Positions 57,214 to 64,000 of a stretch of 64,000 bases of DNA are shown piece after piece (position 1 is the first letter of the stretch; the number at the start of each line of letters is the position of its first letter). The notes beneath the pieces are model-generated. The model ran no database searches and was not told the DNA's origin. It saw only the letters and a list, made by a program, of their open reading frames with translations. This stretch comes from Bacteroidota bacterium. Its GTDB lineage: Bacteria; Bacteroidota; Bacteroidia; Chitinophagales; Saprospiraceae. Both the position numbers and the translations under genes were made by a program. The DNA is taken from assembly GCA_016124585.1 (NCBI GenBank), contig WGNL01000001.1:1-64000 (forward strand). The letters run 5' to 3'.

Positions 57214-58119
57214 ATGCCAATTTCACGAAGAAAATTCCTTGCGGCGACCACTGCTGCAGCCACTTTAAATCCATTTTCTATGATTTCAAAACCAATCATT
57301 GATGCCCAACCTGGTTTTTCCTTAAAGATTTTGGCCACGAATTGGGGCTACGAAGGTGGCTGGGACAGTTTTTGTGAAAAAGCGAAAGCGGCTGGCTATG
57401 ATGGTGTCGAAGTTTGGTTCCCTCCTGAAAAAGACCGCCCAGCTTTTTTGGAAGCCGTTGCCAAGCATGGGCTTTCGTTTGGGTTTCTTTGCGGCAGTGG
57501 CGAAGCCAATTTTGCAAAACATTTTACCCAATTTGAAAAAATACTGACAGATGCAGTAGCGCTCAAGCCGTTGTATTTCAATAGCCATTCAGGTCGTGAC
57601 TGGTTCGACTTTGAGCAGGGGAAAAAGTTCGTAGAGCTAGGTTCGGAAGTGTCAAAGTCGAGCGGCGTACCTGTTTATCATGAGACTCACCGTGGCCGCC
57701 TGATGTTTGCTGCCCAAGTGACCCGAAAATACCTTGAAGCATACCCAGAACTACGGCTGACGCTCGATATTTCACATTGGACAAATGTCCATGAATCGCT
57801 ACTGGAGGATCAAGTGGAGACCGTACAGCTTGCGCTTAGCCGTACTGATCATATCCATGCCCGCATTGGGCACCAAGAGGGGCCACAAGTCAACGATCCC
57901 CGTGCACCGGAATGGGAAGCTGCCGTGAATGCCCACTTCGCTTGGTGGGACACCGTGCTTAAACGGAAAGCTGCCGAAGGCAAACCTATGACCATCCTCA
58001 CCGAATTTGGGCCACCCACCTATCTTCCCACTGTGCCCTACACTTTTCAGCCAGTTGCCAATCAGTGGGAGATCAACGTCCACATGATGAAACTGCTTCG
58101 GGAAAGATATTCACGATGA
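57214..58119 (+). CDS. Sugar phosphate isomerase/epimerase-like TIM-barrel protein, exported
   Basis: The 301-residue protein starts with a Tat-like signal (SRRKFLAATTAAATLNPFS) followed by an AP endonuclease 2/xylose isomerase-like TIM barrel. Visible landmarks are GYDGVEVWFPP, the His/Glu region YFNSHSGRD, VYHETHRGR, LTLDISHW, HIHARIGHQEGPQ and LTEFGPP, which together would supply the His, Asp and Glu metal ligands of the family. It probably acts on a sugar or polyol in the periplasm. Close spacing behind the DUF1501 gene suggests a two-gene unit; the substrate is unknown. Confidence 0.88.
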   Translation: MPISRRKFLAATTAAATLNPFSMISKPIIDAQPGFSLKILATNWGYEGGWDSFCEKAKAAGYDGVEVWFPPEKDRPAFLEAVAKHGLSFGFLCGSGEANFAKHFTQFEKILTDAVALKPLYFNSHSGRDWFDFEQGKKFVELGSEVSKSSGVPVYHETHRGRLMFAAQVTRKYLEAYPELRLTLDISHWTNVHESLLEDQVETVQLALSRTDHIHARIGHQEGPQVNDPRAPEWEAAVNAHFAWWDTVLKRKAAEGKPMTILTEFGPPTYLPTVPYTFQPVANQWEINVHMMKLLRERYSR

Positions 58120-58184
58120 GCCAGAAGTTTTGATGGAGCAGGGTGGCTAATCTGTGACCCACTCACACTGTCAAACTGAAAACA

Positions 58185-58192
58185 TATCTTTG
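58185..58192 (+). promoter_or_regulatory. -7 promoter element of the PASTA protein gene
   Basis: TATCTTTG followed by CCGC matches TAnnTTTG exactly, 24 bp ahead of the chosen ATG at 58216. The -33 position is not a clear TTTG. Confidence 0.5.
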
Positions 58193-58215
58193 CCGCAAAT
58201 TCTAAACAAGTGAGA

Positions 58216-59076
58216 ATGGAAAACTTGAAAGCCTTTGCCAAGGAGGTCTGGTTGTTTTTATCAAGCGGAATTTTTTTGAAAAACTTCGCAATGATGCTGG
58301 GTGCATTGGTAGGTATTGCGCTCATCTCAAATTGGTTTTTGGGTTGCTACACGAACCATGGAGAATCGGTGCAGGTCGATGATTTTACTGGAATGGAAGT
58401 AAGTGATGCAAAACGGCAGGCCAGGGACAAGGATTTTGAGTTTGAAGTTCTAGATTCAGTTTGGAAAGAAGGCAAACCAAGCGGCATAATTTTATCGCAA
58501 ACTCCTGCACCACTTTCAAGGGTTAAAGAAGGTCGAAAGATATACCTGACTGTCACGGGCGAGCCTGAATCATATCGTCTGCCAGATATCAAACTCAGTG
58601 CCTACGAGTTTGACCGATATGCGAAAAAACTGGCTATGAACGGAGTGAAATCAAGGATTAAAGAGCGGGTTTATGACCGAAAGCAAGAGGATGGTTCAAT
58701 CCTTTATTTTTACCATGATGGAAAAAAAGTGACAGAAGGCGAGGTTAAATCTGGCTACTATGTCATGCCGGGTGATGTTCTCGAATTCGTGGTGACTGAG
58801 CAGCGCAGCAACCAGTTGCAAGTTCCCGACATCGTTTGTATGAACTATTCAGCGGCCGAGTTTTTGATAAGTTCTTCCAACCTAATGATAGGTACAGTGA
58901 ACGAAGAAGGAACCATCACCAGCCAATCCACAGCCTATATCCTCCGCCAATCCCCGGCAGCCGGCCAACCCATGCAAATGGGCGGGCAAATCACGGTATG
59001 GCTCTCACAATCGCAACCGCCCGGTTGCGATGATGGACAAGATGCTTCTGATGATGGTACGGACGATGGTCAGTAA
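58216..59076 (+). CDS. Membrane-anchored PASTA-domain protein
   Basis: I start this 286-residue protein at ATG 58216 (MENLKAFAKEV); a GTG two codons earlier is also in frame. A single membrane helix (~24-44) is followed by three PASTA-like repeats: VDDFTGMEVSDAKRQA, a degenerate one beginning YRLPDIKLSAYEF, and VPDIVCMNYSAAEFL. The tail is Asp/Gly-rich (~270-286). PASTA domains bind peptidoglycan or muropeptides. There is no kinase or penicillin-binding domain, so this is a stand-alone PASTA protein such as Bacteroidota often carry. Its job at the cell wall is inferred from the domain only. Confidence 0.88.
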   Translation: MENLKAFAKEVWLFLSSGIFLKNFAMMLGALVGIALISNWFLGCYTNHGESVQVDDFTGMEVSDAKRQARDKDFEFEVLDSVWKEGKPSGIILSQTPAPLSRVKEGRKIYLTVTGEPESYRLPDIKLSAYEFDRYAKKLAMNGVKSRIKERVYDRKQEDGSILYFYHDGKKVTEGEVKSGYYVMPGDVLEFVVTEQRSNQLQVPDIVCMNYSAAEFLISSSNLMIGTVNEEGTITSQSTAYILRQSPAAGQPMQMGGQITVWLSQSQPPGCDDGQDASDDGTDDGQ

Positions 59077-59176
59077 GGTATTTAACTTCGGCAACAAAAA
59101 CAGCTTTGCATCGTTTTCAACAACTTAAACCTTACTGGCAAAAAAATCTGAAGTTATCAAGAGAATACATCCGACA

Positions 59177-61750
59177 ATGAAATTTTTACACACTGCTTTT
59201 CTGCTGCTTTTTGTAGCCCATTTTGTCCATTCCCAAAACCTCCAAGTTTCACCCGTCAAAGGCAATCCCGTTTTGAGAAGTTTTGTTGCGCAAAAAGCGG
59301 CCAGTGATGCCAAATTTGTGGAACACTTGACCGGCCACAAGCCCAGTGCTCCAATTGCGGGCGACCGTGCTGATGGCTGCCCTCCAAAATTGGATGGCTA
59401 TTATTTGACTTCAGGGAGTAGCATAGAATTTGAGATTGACACTTTTGGATTGATGAAGGATACATTTCTTGCCACACTTACGATAGATAATGAAAACAGC
59501 CTTCAATTCGGTACCGTTTCGTTCAGTCCAGAAGAGCTATACTTGATTTATGAGTCCAATTCCGGTCTTACTGGCGCTGAGACGGAAACACTTCTTCTCA
59601 AACTTTCGCAACCCGGCCACGATACGATAGTGCCAATTGAAATAAACATAAGGCGCAAATCAAGGGTAGTCATCGCAAATACCCAAACTGTTCAGCCTGA
59701 ATCAATAACCACATTTTGTCTAGACAATGAGCTGGATTTTGCGAAACCTATGGCATGTAGCCGTGCCTTCGATTGTCAAGACAATTATGACGGCACTGGT
59801 CAAACTGTGCTGCATCTTTCCTCCTACGATTATCCAGATACCTGTCTTGTTTACTATGCCAGCCGTTTTCCAGGTGTGGATACGGTCTGTGTCAGGATTT
59901 GCGACGAATGGGCAGTTTGTGATACATTCAAGGTGCCCTATATCATTGTTGGCGATACACTTTCCATTGCGTCAAAACCTTTTTTCGATGACTTCTCGGC
60001 ATATAAAGGGCCTTATCCAAGCAGCGATTTTTGGTTGGATAATAGCGTTTACCTAAATTATACATTGGCAAAAGACCCACCATCAGTTGGTTTTGTCACA
60101 TTTGACGGCTTAGACCGACGGGGTGATGTGTACAATATAGTGACTGGGGTAGGGGATAGGCTCACTTCCAAGGCCATTGATTTGAGTGACTACAACCCCA
60201 ATAGTGAAGTGTTTTTGCGGTTTTTTCTTGCTCCTAAAGGCTATGGTTTGGAACCCGAAATTACCGACAACATGGTTTTGGAATTCAGAAACGCTAACCG
60301 GGATTGGGTGACGGTTGGTACTTATGACGGAACTGGAAATGTGCCAATTGATTCATTCCCACCGTTTTTGTTTTATGCTATAAAAGTGGATGACGCCCAG
60401 TTTTTCCACAAGGGTTTTCAATTCCGATTTTCTGCCACTACCTCGCCGGGCGGTACCGTTGATTTATGGCATTTGGACTATGTGGAACTGAGTAAAAATG
60501 AAGGCTCGAATGATAATTTTTCTGATGTTGCCTTCACAGAATTGCCCACTTCCATCTTGAAAAATTATACGGCAATGCCGTGGAAGCAGTTTAAAGGACA
60601 TGTAGATGATGAGACCAAAGACCAGTTGCAATCGCATTTTTACAATCATTTCACGGATGTACATGCAATTGCATCTTCAAGCGTTACCTACAAAGAATTG
60701 TCTTCAGGGCAGGACATCGGTAGTTTTTTCACCGTGGTTGAAAGTGGGACAGACAACAACATGGAACCGCATCAGCCAATAACCCGAAATAGGACGATTC
60801 CTAATGGAAATTTTTCGCAGATAAAAAATGACCTCGATGGAATACCAGTCGGCGGCACAAAAATTTTAGAGACTACTTTTTCATTCGTGGAGTCCGGTCA
60901 AGTACAGCTTTTCGAATCAAATGACACAGTCAAACTCCGCAACGTGTTCTCCAATTATTTTGCCCATGACGATGGCACTGCTGAGTGGTCGATTAACGTG
61001 CCTCATGCAGCAGGTGTGGAGCGAGTTGCTACTAAATTTCACGCTAATGAGCAAGATTCGTTGAAAGCTGTTCAAATCATGTTTCCACATGTCATCGGCG
61101 ATGTGCAAGACCAGTTTTTCAACCTGGAAATTTATTTAGGTTCCTTGGATACTGACCCGGTTTTTGTCCGCTCCTTGCTCAGTCCTTTTTACCCAAACAA
61201 TGTGTATGATACGCTACAAGGTTTCACCACATACGTGCTGGATGATTTTTCAGGCAATAAAATACCAGTCAACATACCAAAGGATAGCGATTTTTACGTC
61301 AGTTTTCAGCAAGCATCTTCGGCTGTTGAAGGCATCCCGATTGGATTTGATATTCAAAATAAATGTGAGTGCAACTCGGTGAACCTGGGTGACGGAAACG
61401 GTTGGAAAAATTTCCCCAACAGCATTCAGGGGGCTTTAATGATGCGTCCAGTTTTTGGTGATGCTAAAAATACTAATAGCGCTGCTCATGAAACGGTAAG
61501 TGCCGAGTCTTCCCATTTGGTCATTTACCCAAATCCAACAACGGGGCTTGTGAATTTTTCCTTGGAGAAAGCGAACTACGATGACTTCCAACTGACGGTA
61601 TTCAATAATTTGGGTCAAATCGTCAGCAAGGGGAAATTGGAGAGAAGCTTGAGTTTAAGCAGTTTCAATAATGGCATTTACCACTTTCAATTTTTAAATG
61701 AAAAAACAGGAGAGCTGCTCAGTAAGCGCATAATTTTGTCAAAAGATTAA
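59177..61750 (+). CDS. T9SS-sorted extracellular protein of unknown function
   Basis: The 857-residue protein has a signal peptide (MKFLHTAFLLLFVAHFVHSQ). Residues ~70-260 are beta-rich, with paired Cys and CVRICDEWAVCDTFKVPYI resembling domains of Bacteroidota surface proteins. A jelly-roll-like part starts PFFDDFSAYKGPYP (~275-440). The middle region is unassigned. A T9SS type A sorting domain begins VIYPNPTTG (~780) and ends KRIILSKD. It should be secreted through the T9SS and retained at the surface or released. I see no enzyme motif. Confidence 0.9.
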   Translation: MKFLHTAFLLLFVAHFVHSQNLQVSPVKGNPVLRSFVAQKAASDAKFVEHLTGHKPSAPIAGDRADGCPPKLDGYYLTSGSSIEFEIDTFGLMKDTFLATLTIDNENSLQFGTVSFSPEELYLIYESNSGLTGAETETLLLKLSQPGHDTIVPIEINIRRKSRVVIANTQTVQPESITTFCLDNELDFAKPMACSRAFDCQDNYDGTGQTVLHLSSYDYPDTCLVYYASRFPGVDTVCVRICDEWAVCDTFKVPYIIVGDTLSIASKPFFDDFSAYKGPYPSSDFWLDNSVYLNYTLAKDPPSVGFVTFDGLDRRGDVYNIVTGVGDRLTSKAIDLSDYNPNSEVFLRFFLAPKGYGLEPEITDNMVLEFRNANRDWVTVGTYDGTGNVPIDSFPPFLFYAIKVDDAQFFHKGFQFRFSATTSPGGTVDLWHLDYVELSKNEGSNDNFSDVAFTELPTSILKNYTAMPWKQFKGHVDDETKDQLQSHFYNHFTDVHAIASSSVTYKELSSGQDIGSFFTVVESGTDNNMEPHQPITRNRTIPNGNFSQIKNDLDGIPVGGTKILETTFSFVESGQVQLFESNDTVKLRNVFSNYFAHDDGTAEWSINVPHAAGVERVATKFHANEQDSLKAVQIMFPHVIGDVQDQFFNLEIYLGSLDTDPVFVRSLLSPFYPNNVYDTLQGFTTYVLDDFSGNKIPVNIPKDSDFYVSFQQASSAVEGIPIGFDIQNKCECNSVNLGDGNGWKNFPNSIQGALMMRPVFGDAKNTNSAAHETVSAESSHLVIYPNPTTGLVNFSLEKANYDDFQLTVFNNLGQIVSKGKLERSLSLSSFNNGIYHFQFLNEKTGELLSKRIILSKD

Positions 61751-61755
61751 TTTTG
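61748..61755 (+). promoter_or_regulatory. Possible -7 promoter element of the rhodanese gene
   Basis: TAATTTTG is an exact TAnnTTTG match that overlaps the stop codon of the upstream gene. It would give a leader of about 105 nt that begins with the palindrome at 61763-61778. Confidence 0.35.
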
Positions 61756-61762
61756 CAAATAT

Positions 61763-61778
61763 CCTTGCTATAGCAAGG
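61763..61778. repeat. Perfect 16-bp palindrome
   Basis: CCTTGCTATAGCAAGG is a perfect inverted repeat between the T9SS protein gene and the rhodanese gene. No T run follows, so it is not a typical terminator. It could be an operator site or a weak 3' hairpin. Confidence 0.6.
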
Positions 61779-61868
61779 TGTTAATAATGTAGCAAAATAT
61801 ACAAGCTGCTGGTTATCAACTCCTTGTGAATTTAGCTTCAAATTTTTTCTCACTATTTATCTAAAAAA

Positions 61869-62171
61869 ATGGACATCACTGTACAAGAACTTAAACAAAG
61901 AATCGACGCCGGAGACAACGATTACATGCTGATTGACGTCCGGGAAACATACGAGCATGAAGAGTTTAATATTGGAGGAAAATTGATTCCGGTAGGAACT
62001 ATTATGGCTGCAATCCCTGACTTAGCTCCCCACAAAAATGAAGAAATTGTAGTGTATTGCCGCTCCGGAAACCGCTCCGGCATGGCAAAGCAACTATTGG
62101 AAGCTTCTGGTTTTACCAATGTGAAAAACCTGCTGGGTGGAATGAATGCTTGGCAAAGTAGCTTAGGTTAA
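61869..62171 (+). CDS. Rhodanese-like domain protein (sulfurtransferase)
   Basis: This is a single-domain rhodanese of 100 residues. The N-terminal DVRETYEHEEFNIGG and the active-site loop C64-R-S-G-N-R-S are intact, with GGMNAW at the end. Such proteins carry sulfur as a Cys persulfide, often in the cytoplasm; donor and acceptor are unknown. It ends at a convergent terminator shared with the SPOR gene. Confidence 0.93.
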   Translation: MDITVQELKQRIDAGDNDYMLIDVRETYEHEEFNIGGKLIPVGTIMAAIPDLAPHKNEEIVVYCRSGNRSGMAKQLLEASGFTNVKNLLGGMNAWQSSLG

Positions 62172-62172
62172 C

Positions 62173-62206
62173 AAAAAAAAGGGTTGCTATTCAGCAACCC
62201 TTTTTT
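62173..62206. terminator. Bidirectional terminator between rhodanese and SPOR genes
   Basis: GGGTTGCT and AGCAACCC form an 8-bp stem around ATTC, flanked by A8 on one side and T6 on the other, so it can serve both converging genes. Confidence 0.92.
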
Positions 62207-62207
62207 A

Positions 62208-62804
62208 TCAGGATTTAATTTTCACATAACTTTTCACGCCATCACCGTTCAGTTTTTTGACGGTTCGCTCTGCATCCGCCATATTCCCAAAGCGGTCCAC
62301 CAGCACTACTGCATATTTCCCACGGTCAAAAATTTCCACTTGAGCATGGTTGTACCCCAGCTTATTCAGCTTTTTCACTTGCGCATCGGCTAGTGCTTTT
62401 TTTGTAAATGAACCAGCCAATACCATGTATTTTCCACTGGAAGCATTTGTTTTTTCGGAGCTATCTGATGCCGAGCTGCCAGAATGAGTTGTAGTGGAAG
62501 TACTTGATGGCACTTTTTCTTCGTCATCTTCGGCAGGTGCGTTAGTAGCTGATTGTTCGGTAGTATTAGCGGGCTTGGTAGTGCTCGTTTTGTCGGTGGC
62601 AGCTACACCATTGGAATCGACATTCTGGTCAATTTCGTAATCATACACGCTGTCATCCTCCGTTTCCACCGAGTCTGAGGCGATTTCAGTATTGTCTTTT
62701 GGCTTTTCCGCGTTGAAAACATTGGTCATTTTATAAACCAAAAAAGCAATGGCAAGAATGCAAATGCCAACGATAGCGACGGTAACATAATCAAGTCTAG
62801 ACAT
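62208..62804 (-). CDS. SPOR domain membrane protein
   Basis: The 198-residue bitopic protein has an N-terminal membrane helix (~8-26), a disordered Thr/Ser/Asp/Glu-rich linker (~33-122) and a SPOR domain (~124-198; YMVLAGSFTKKALAD to VKSYVKIKS). SPOR domains bind denuded glycan strands at division septa. It is a stand-alone SPOR protein, probably inner-membrane anchored and periplasmic, and likely takes part in septal peptidoglycan remodelling. Confidence 0.9.
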   Translation of the reverse strand: MSRLDYVTVAIVGICILAIAFLVYKMTNVFNAEKPKDNTEIASDSVETEDDSVYDYEIDQNVDSNGVAATDKTSTTKPANTTEQSATNAPAEDDEEKVPSSTSTTTHSGSSASDSSEKTNASSGKYMVLAGSFTKKALADAQVKKLNKLGYNHAQVEIFDRGKYAVVLVDRFGNMADAERTVKKLNGDGVKSYVKIKS

Positions 62805-62986
62805 GGTATCAGATCTTAGGTTTTGATAATCAATAAGTTACGAAAAGCCGGAGCAGTTACTTTTTACTAAAAAAAGCACCAACTACCGAGGTAAAATTAG
62901 TTTGAAATCTTGGAAACAGCAAACTCCCTGTACTGCTTACCTTCGCAGCTGCACTTTTTTCTTACAGAATCAATCATTAGCTTAAA

Positions 62987-64000
62987 ATGAACCTCAAAAT
63001 CATATCCGCAGGTGCTGGTTCGGGCAAAACTTACCGCTTGACCCAAGAATTGGTAGGACTTTTGGCGTCTGGAAAGGTACGGGCGAGTGGCATCATCGTC
63101 ACTACTTTCACCAACAAGGCAGCAGCGGAATTACATGAGCGGGTTAGAGTGCGGTTGCTTGAGGAAGGGCTCACGCAAGCAGCCAATGAGCTATCGAATG
63201 CCCTGATTGGCACAGTCCACGGGCTCGGGGTTAAACTTCTCAAACGCTTTGCTTACGAAGCTGGTGTCTCCCCAAAAGTGGAAATCATTGCTGATGAAGA
63301 CCAGCAAATGCTATTTAATCAATCGCTTTCAATGGTACTGACCAGTGAAAGGGTGGAGGAAATGGAGCGGCTGTCTGACCGTCTAGGGCTTACGAAATCT
63401 GATTTTGGCAAAACGGATTGGCGGAAATTATTGAAGGATTTGGCGGAAGTGGTTCGTGCCAATGACTTCTCAGAACATGTTCTGGAAAACAGCAAACAGC
63501 GCTCTTTTGAGTCCTTCGTACGTTTTCTTGATCCATTGATTGACCGGCCCACCGACACTTGGAATGAGCTTTTGGAGGAACAAATAGATGCAGCAATTTC
63601 AAGGCTTGAAAACAATGGCGATACTACCAAAGTCACCTCAGATGGAGTGAAATCCTTGCGTGAAATAAAGGCTGAGCTTCGTTTGCGAGGCGAATTGAAT
63701 TGGCATGTTTGGGCAAAAATTGCGAAGACAAAAGTAGGGGCAAAAAGCCGAGATGACCTATCTGAATTAGTAGAGTTTTCAAATACTCACCTTGGCCATG
63801 CTGCGCTTCATGATGATGTTAAGTCGTTCATTTTCAATGTGTTCGACCTTGCGGCTGCTGCGATGAGCGAGTTTGAACAGTTTAAAAAAAGCCGTGGCCT
63901 CATTGACTACAACGACATGGAAAGCTATGTAAAAAGCCTTCTTGATGACCCTACTGTCCAAGAGGTGTTGACCGAAGAACTTGATTTGCTATTGGTGGAT
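62987..64000 (+). CDS. UvrD/AddA-type superfamily 1 helicase (partial, runs off the window)
   Basis: The frame starts at ATG 62987 and is open to the window end (338 codons). Walker A is SAGAGSGKT (residues ~6-14), with TFTNKAA (motif Ia), IGTVHGLG and a later LIDYNDM. The last residues visible, LLLVD, are the beginning of the Walker B DE motif. The order fits UvrD-like helicases of the AddA/RecB type used in double-strand break repair; in Bacteroidota such proteins often carry a C-terminal nuclease domain, which would lie outside the window. Confidence 0.9.
   Translation, partial: MNLKIISAGAGSGKTYRLTQELVGLLASGKVRASGIIVTTFTNKAAAELHERVRVRLLEEGLTQAANELSNALIGTVHGLGVKLLKRFAYEAGVSPKVEIIADEDQQMLFNQSLSMVLTSERVEEMERLSDRLGLTKSDFGKTDWRKLLKDLAEVVRANDFSEHVLENSKQRSFESFVRFLDPLIDRPTDTWNELLEEQIDAAISRLENNGDTTKVTSDGVKSLREIKAELRLRGELNWHVWAKIAKTKVGAKSRDDLSELVEFSNTHLGHAALHDDVKSFIFNVFDLAAAAMSEFEQFKKSRGLIDYNDMESYVKSLLDDPTVQEVLTEELDLLLVD

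Overview
The window looks like a chromosomal segment of a Bacteroidota bacterium, most likely of the Saprospiria (Lewinella/Haliscomenobacter-type) lineage. The signs are C-terminal type IX secretion (T9SS) sorting domains, a GWxTD protein, an FtsZ ending in LHDNVD, promoter -7 elements of the TAnnTTTG type, and giant secreted proteins built from SdrD-B, GEVED, HYR, thrombospondin-3-like and dockerin-like modules. The lineage is an inference from gene content, not from a marker search.

Region 1 (1-8330, mostly minus strand): a lipoprotein and a FucP-type sugar transporter probably form one unit. Upstream of them is a 1593-residue secreted protein with an Asn-rich solenoid, a carbohydrate-binding module, a ricin-type lectin domain and a T9SS tail. 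Next comes an MscS-family channel whose last ~40 codons lie in another frame.

Region 2 (8480-10829, plus): a GWxTD-domain protein and a polyprenol-phosphate mannosyltransferase-like enzyme that starts with TTG.

Region 3 (11173-28127, plus): an almost canonical division and cell wall (dcw) cluster: mraZ, rsmH, ftsL-like, ftsI, an unknown membrane protein, murE, mraY, murD, ftsW, murG, murC, ftsQ, ftsA, ftsZ, then a strong terminator. It begins with a 10-bp-phased TGGG array overlapping a promoter, which fits MraZ autoregulation. Most gaps between its genes, the inside of murC and the 3' side of ftsZ hold imperfect inverted repeats made of short reiterated words from several sequence families.

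Region 4 (28516-54259): two giant paralogous secreted proteins (4369 and 3148 residues) face each other. They share their C-terminal halves, including an unusual duplicated dockerin-like end that finishes in -LP instead of the usual T9SS domain. Between them lies a heavily decayed minus-strand gene. Read through its frameshifts and stops, it encodes a TIR/DUF4062-like N-terminus, a P-loop NTPase, a winged helix and TPRs, that is, a dead STAND-type (defence-like) protein.

Region 5 (54781-64000): an unknown acidic Cys-containing protein, a Tat-type DUF1501 protein and a Tat-type TIM-barrel sugar isomerase-like protein, a membrane PASTA protein, a T9SS-sorted protein, a rhodanese, a SPOR protein, and the start of a UvrD/AddA-type helicase that runs off the window. 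I saw no tRNA, rRNA, CRISPR array or intact transposase.
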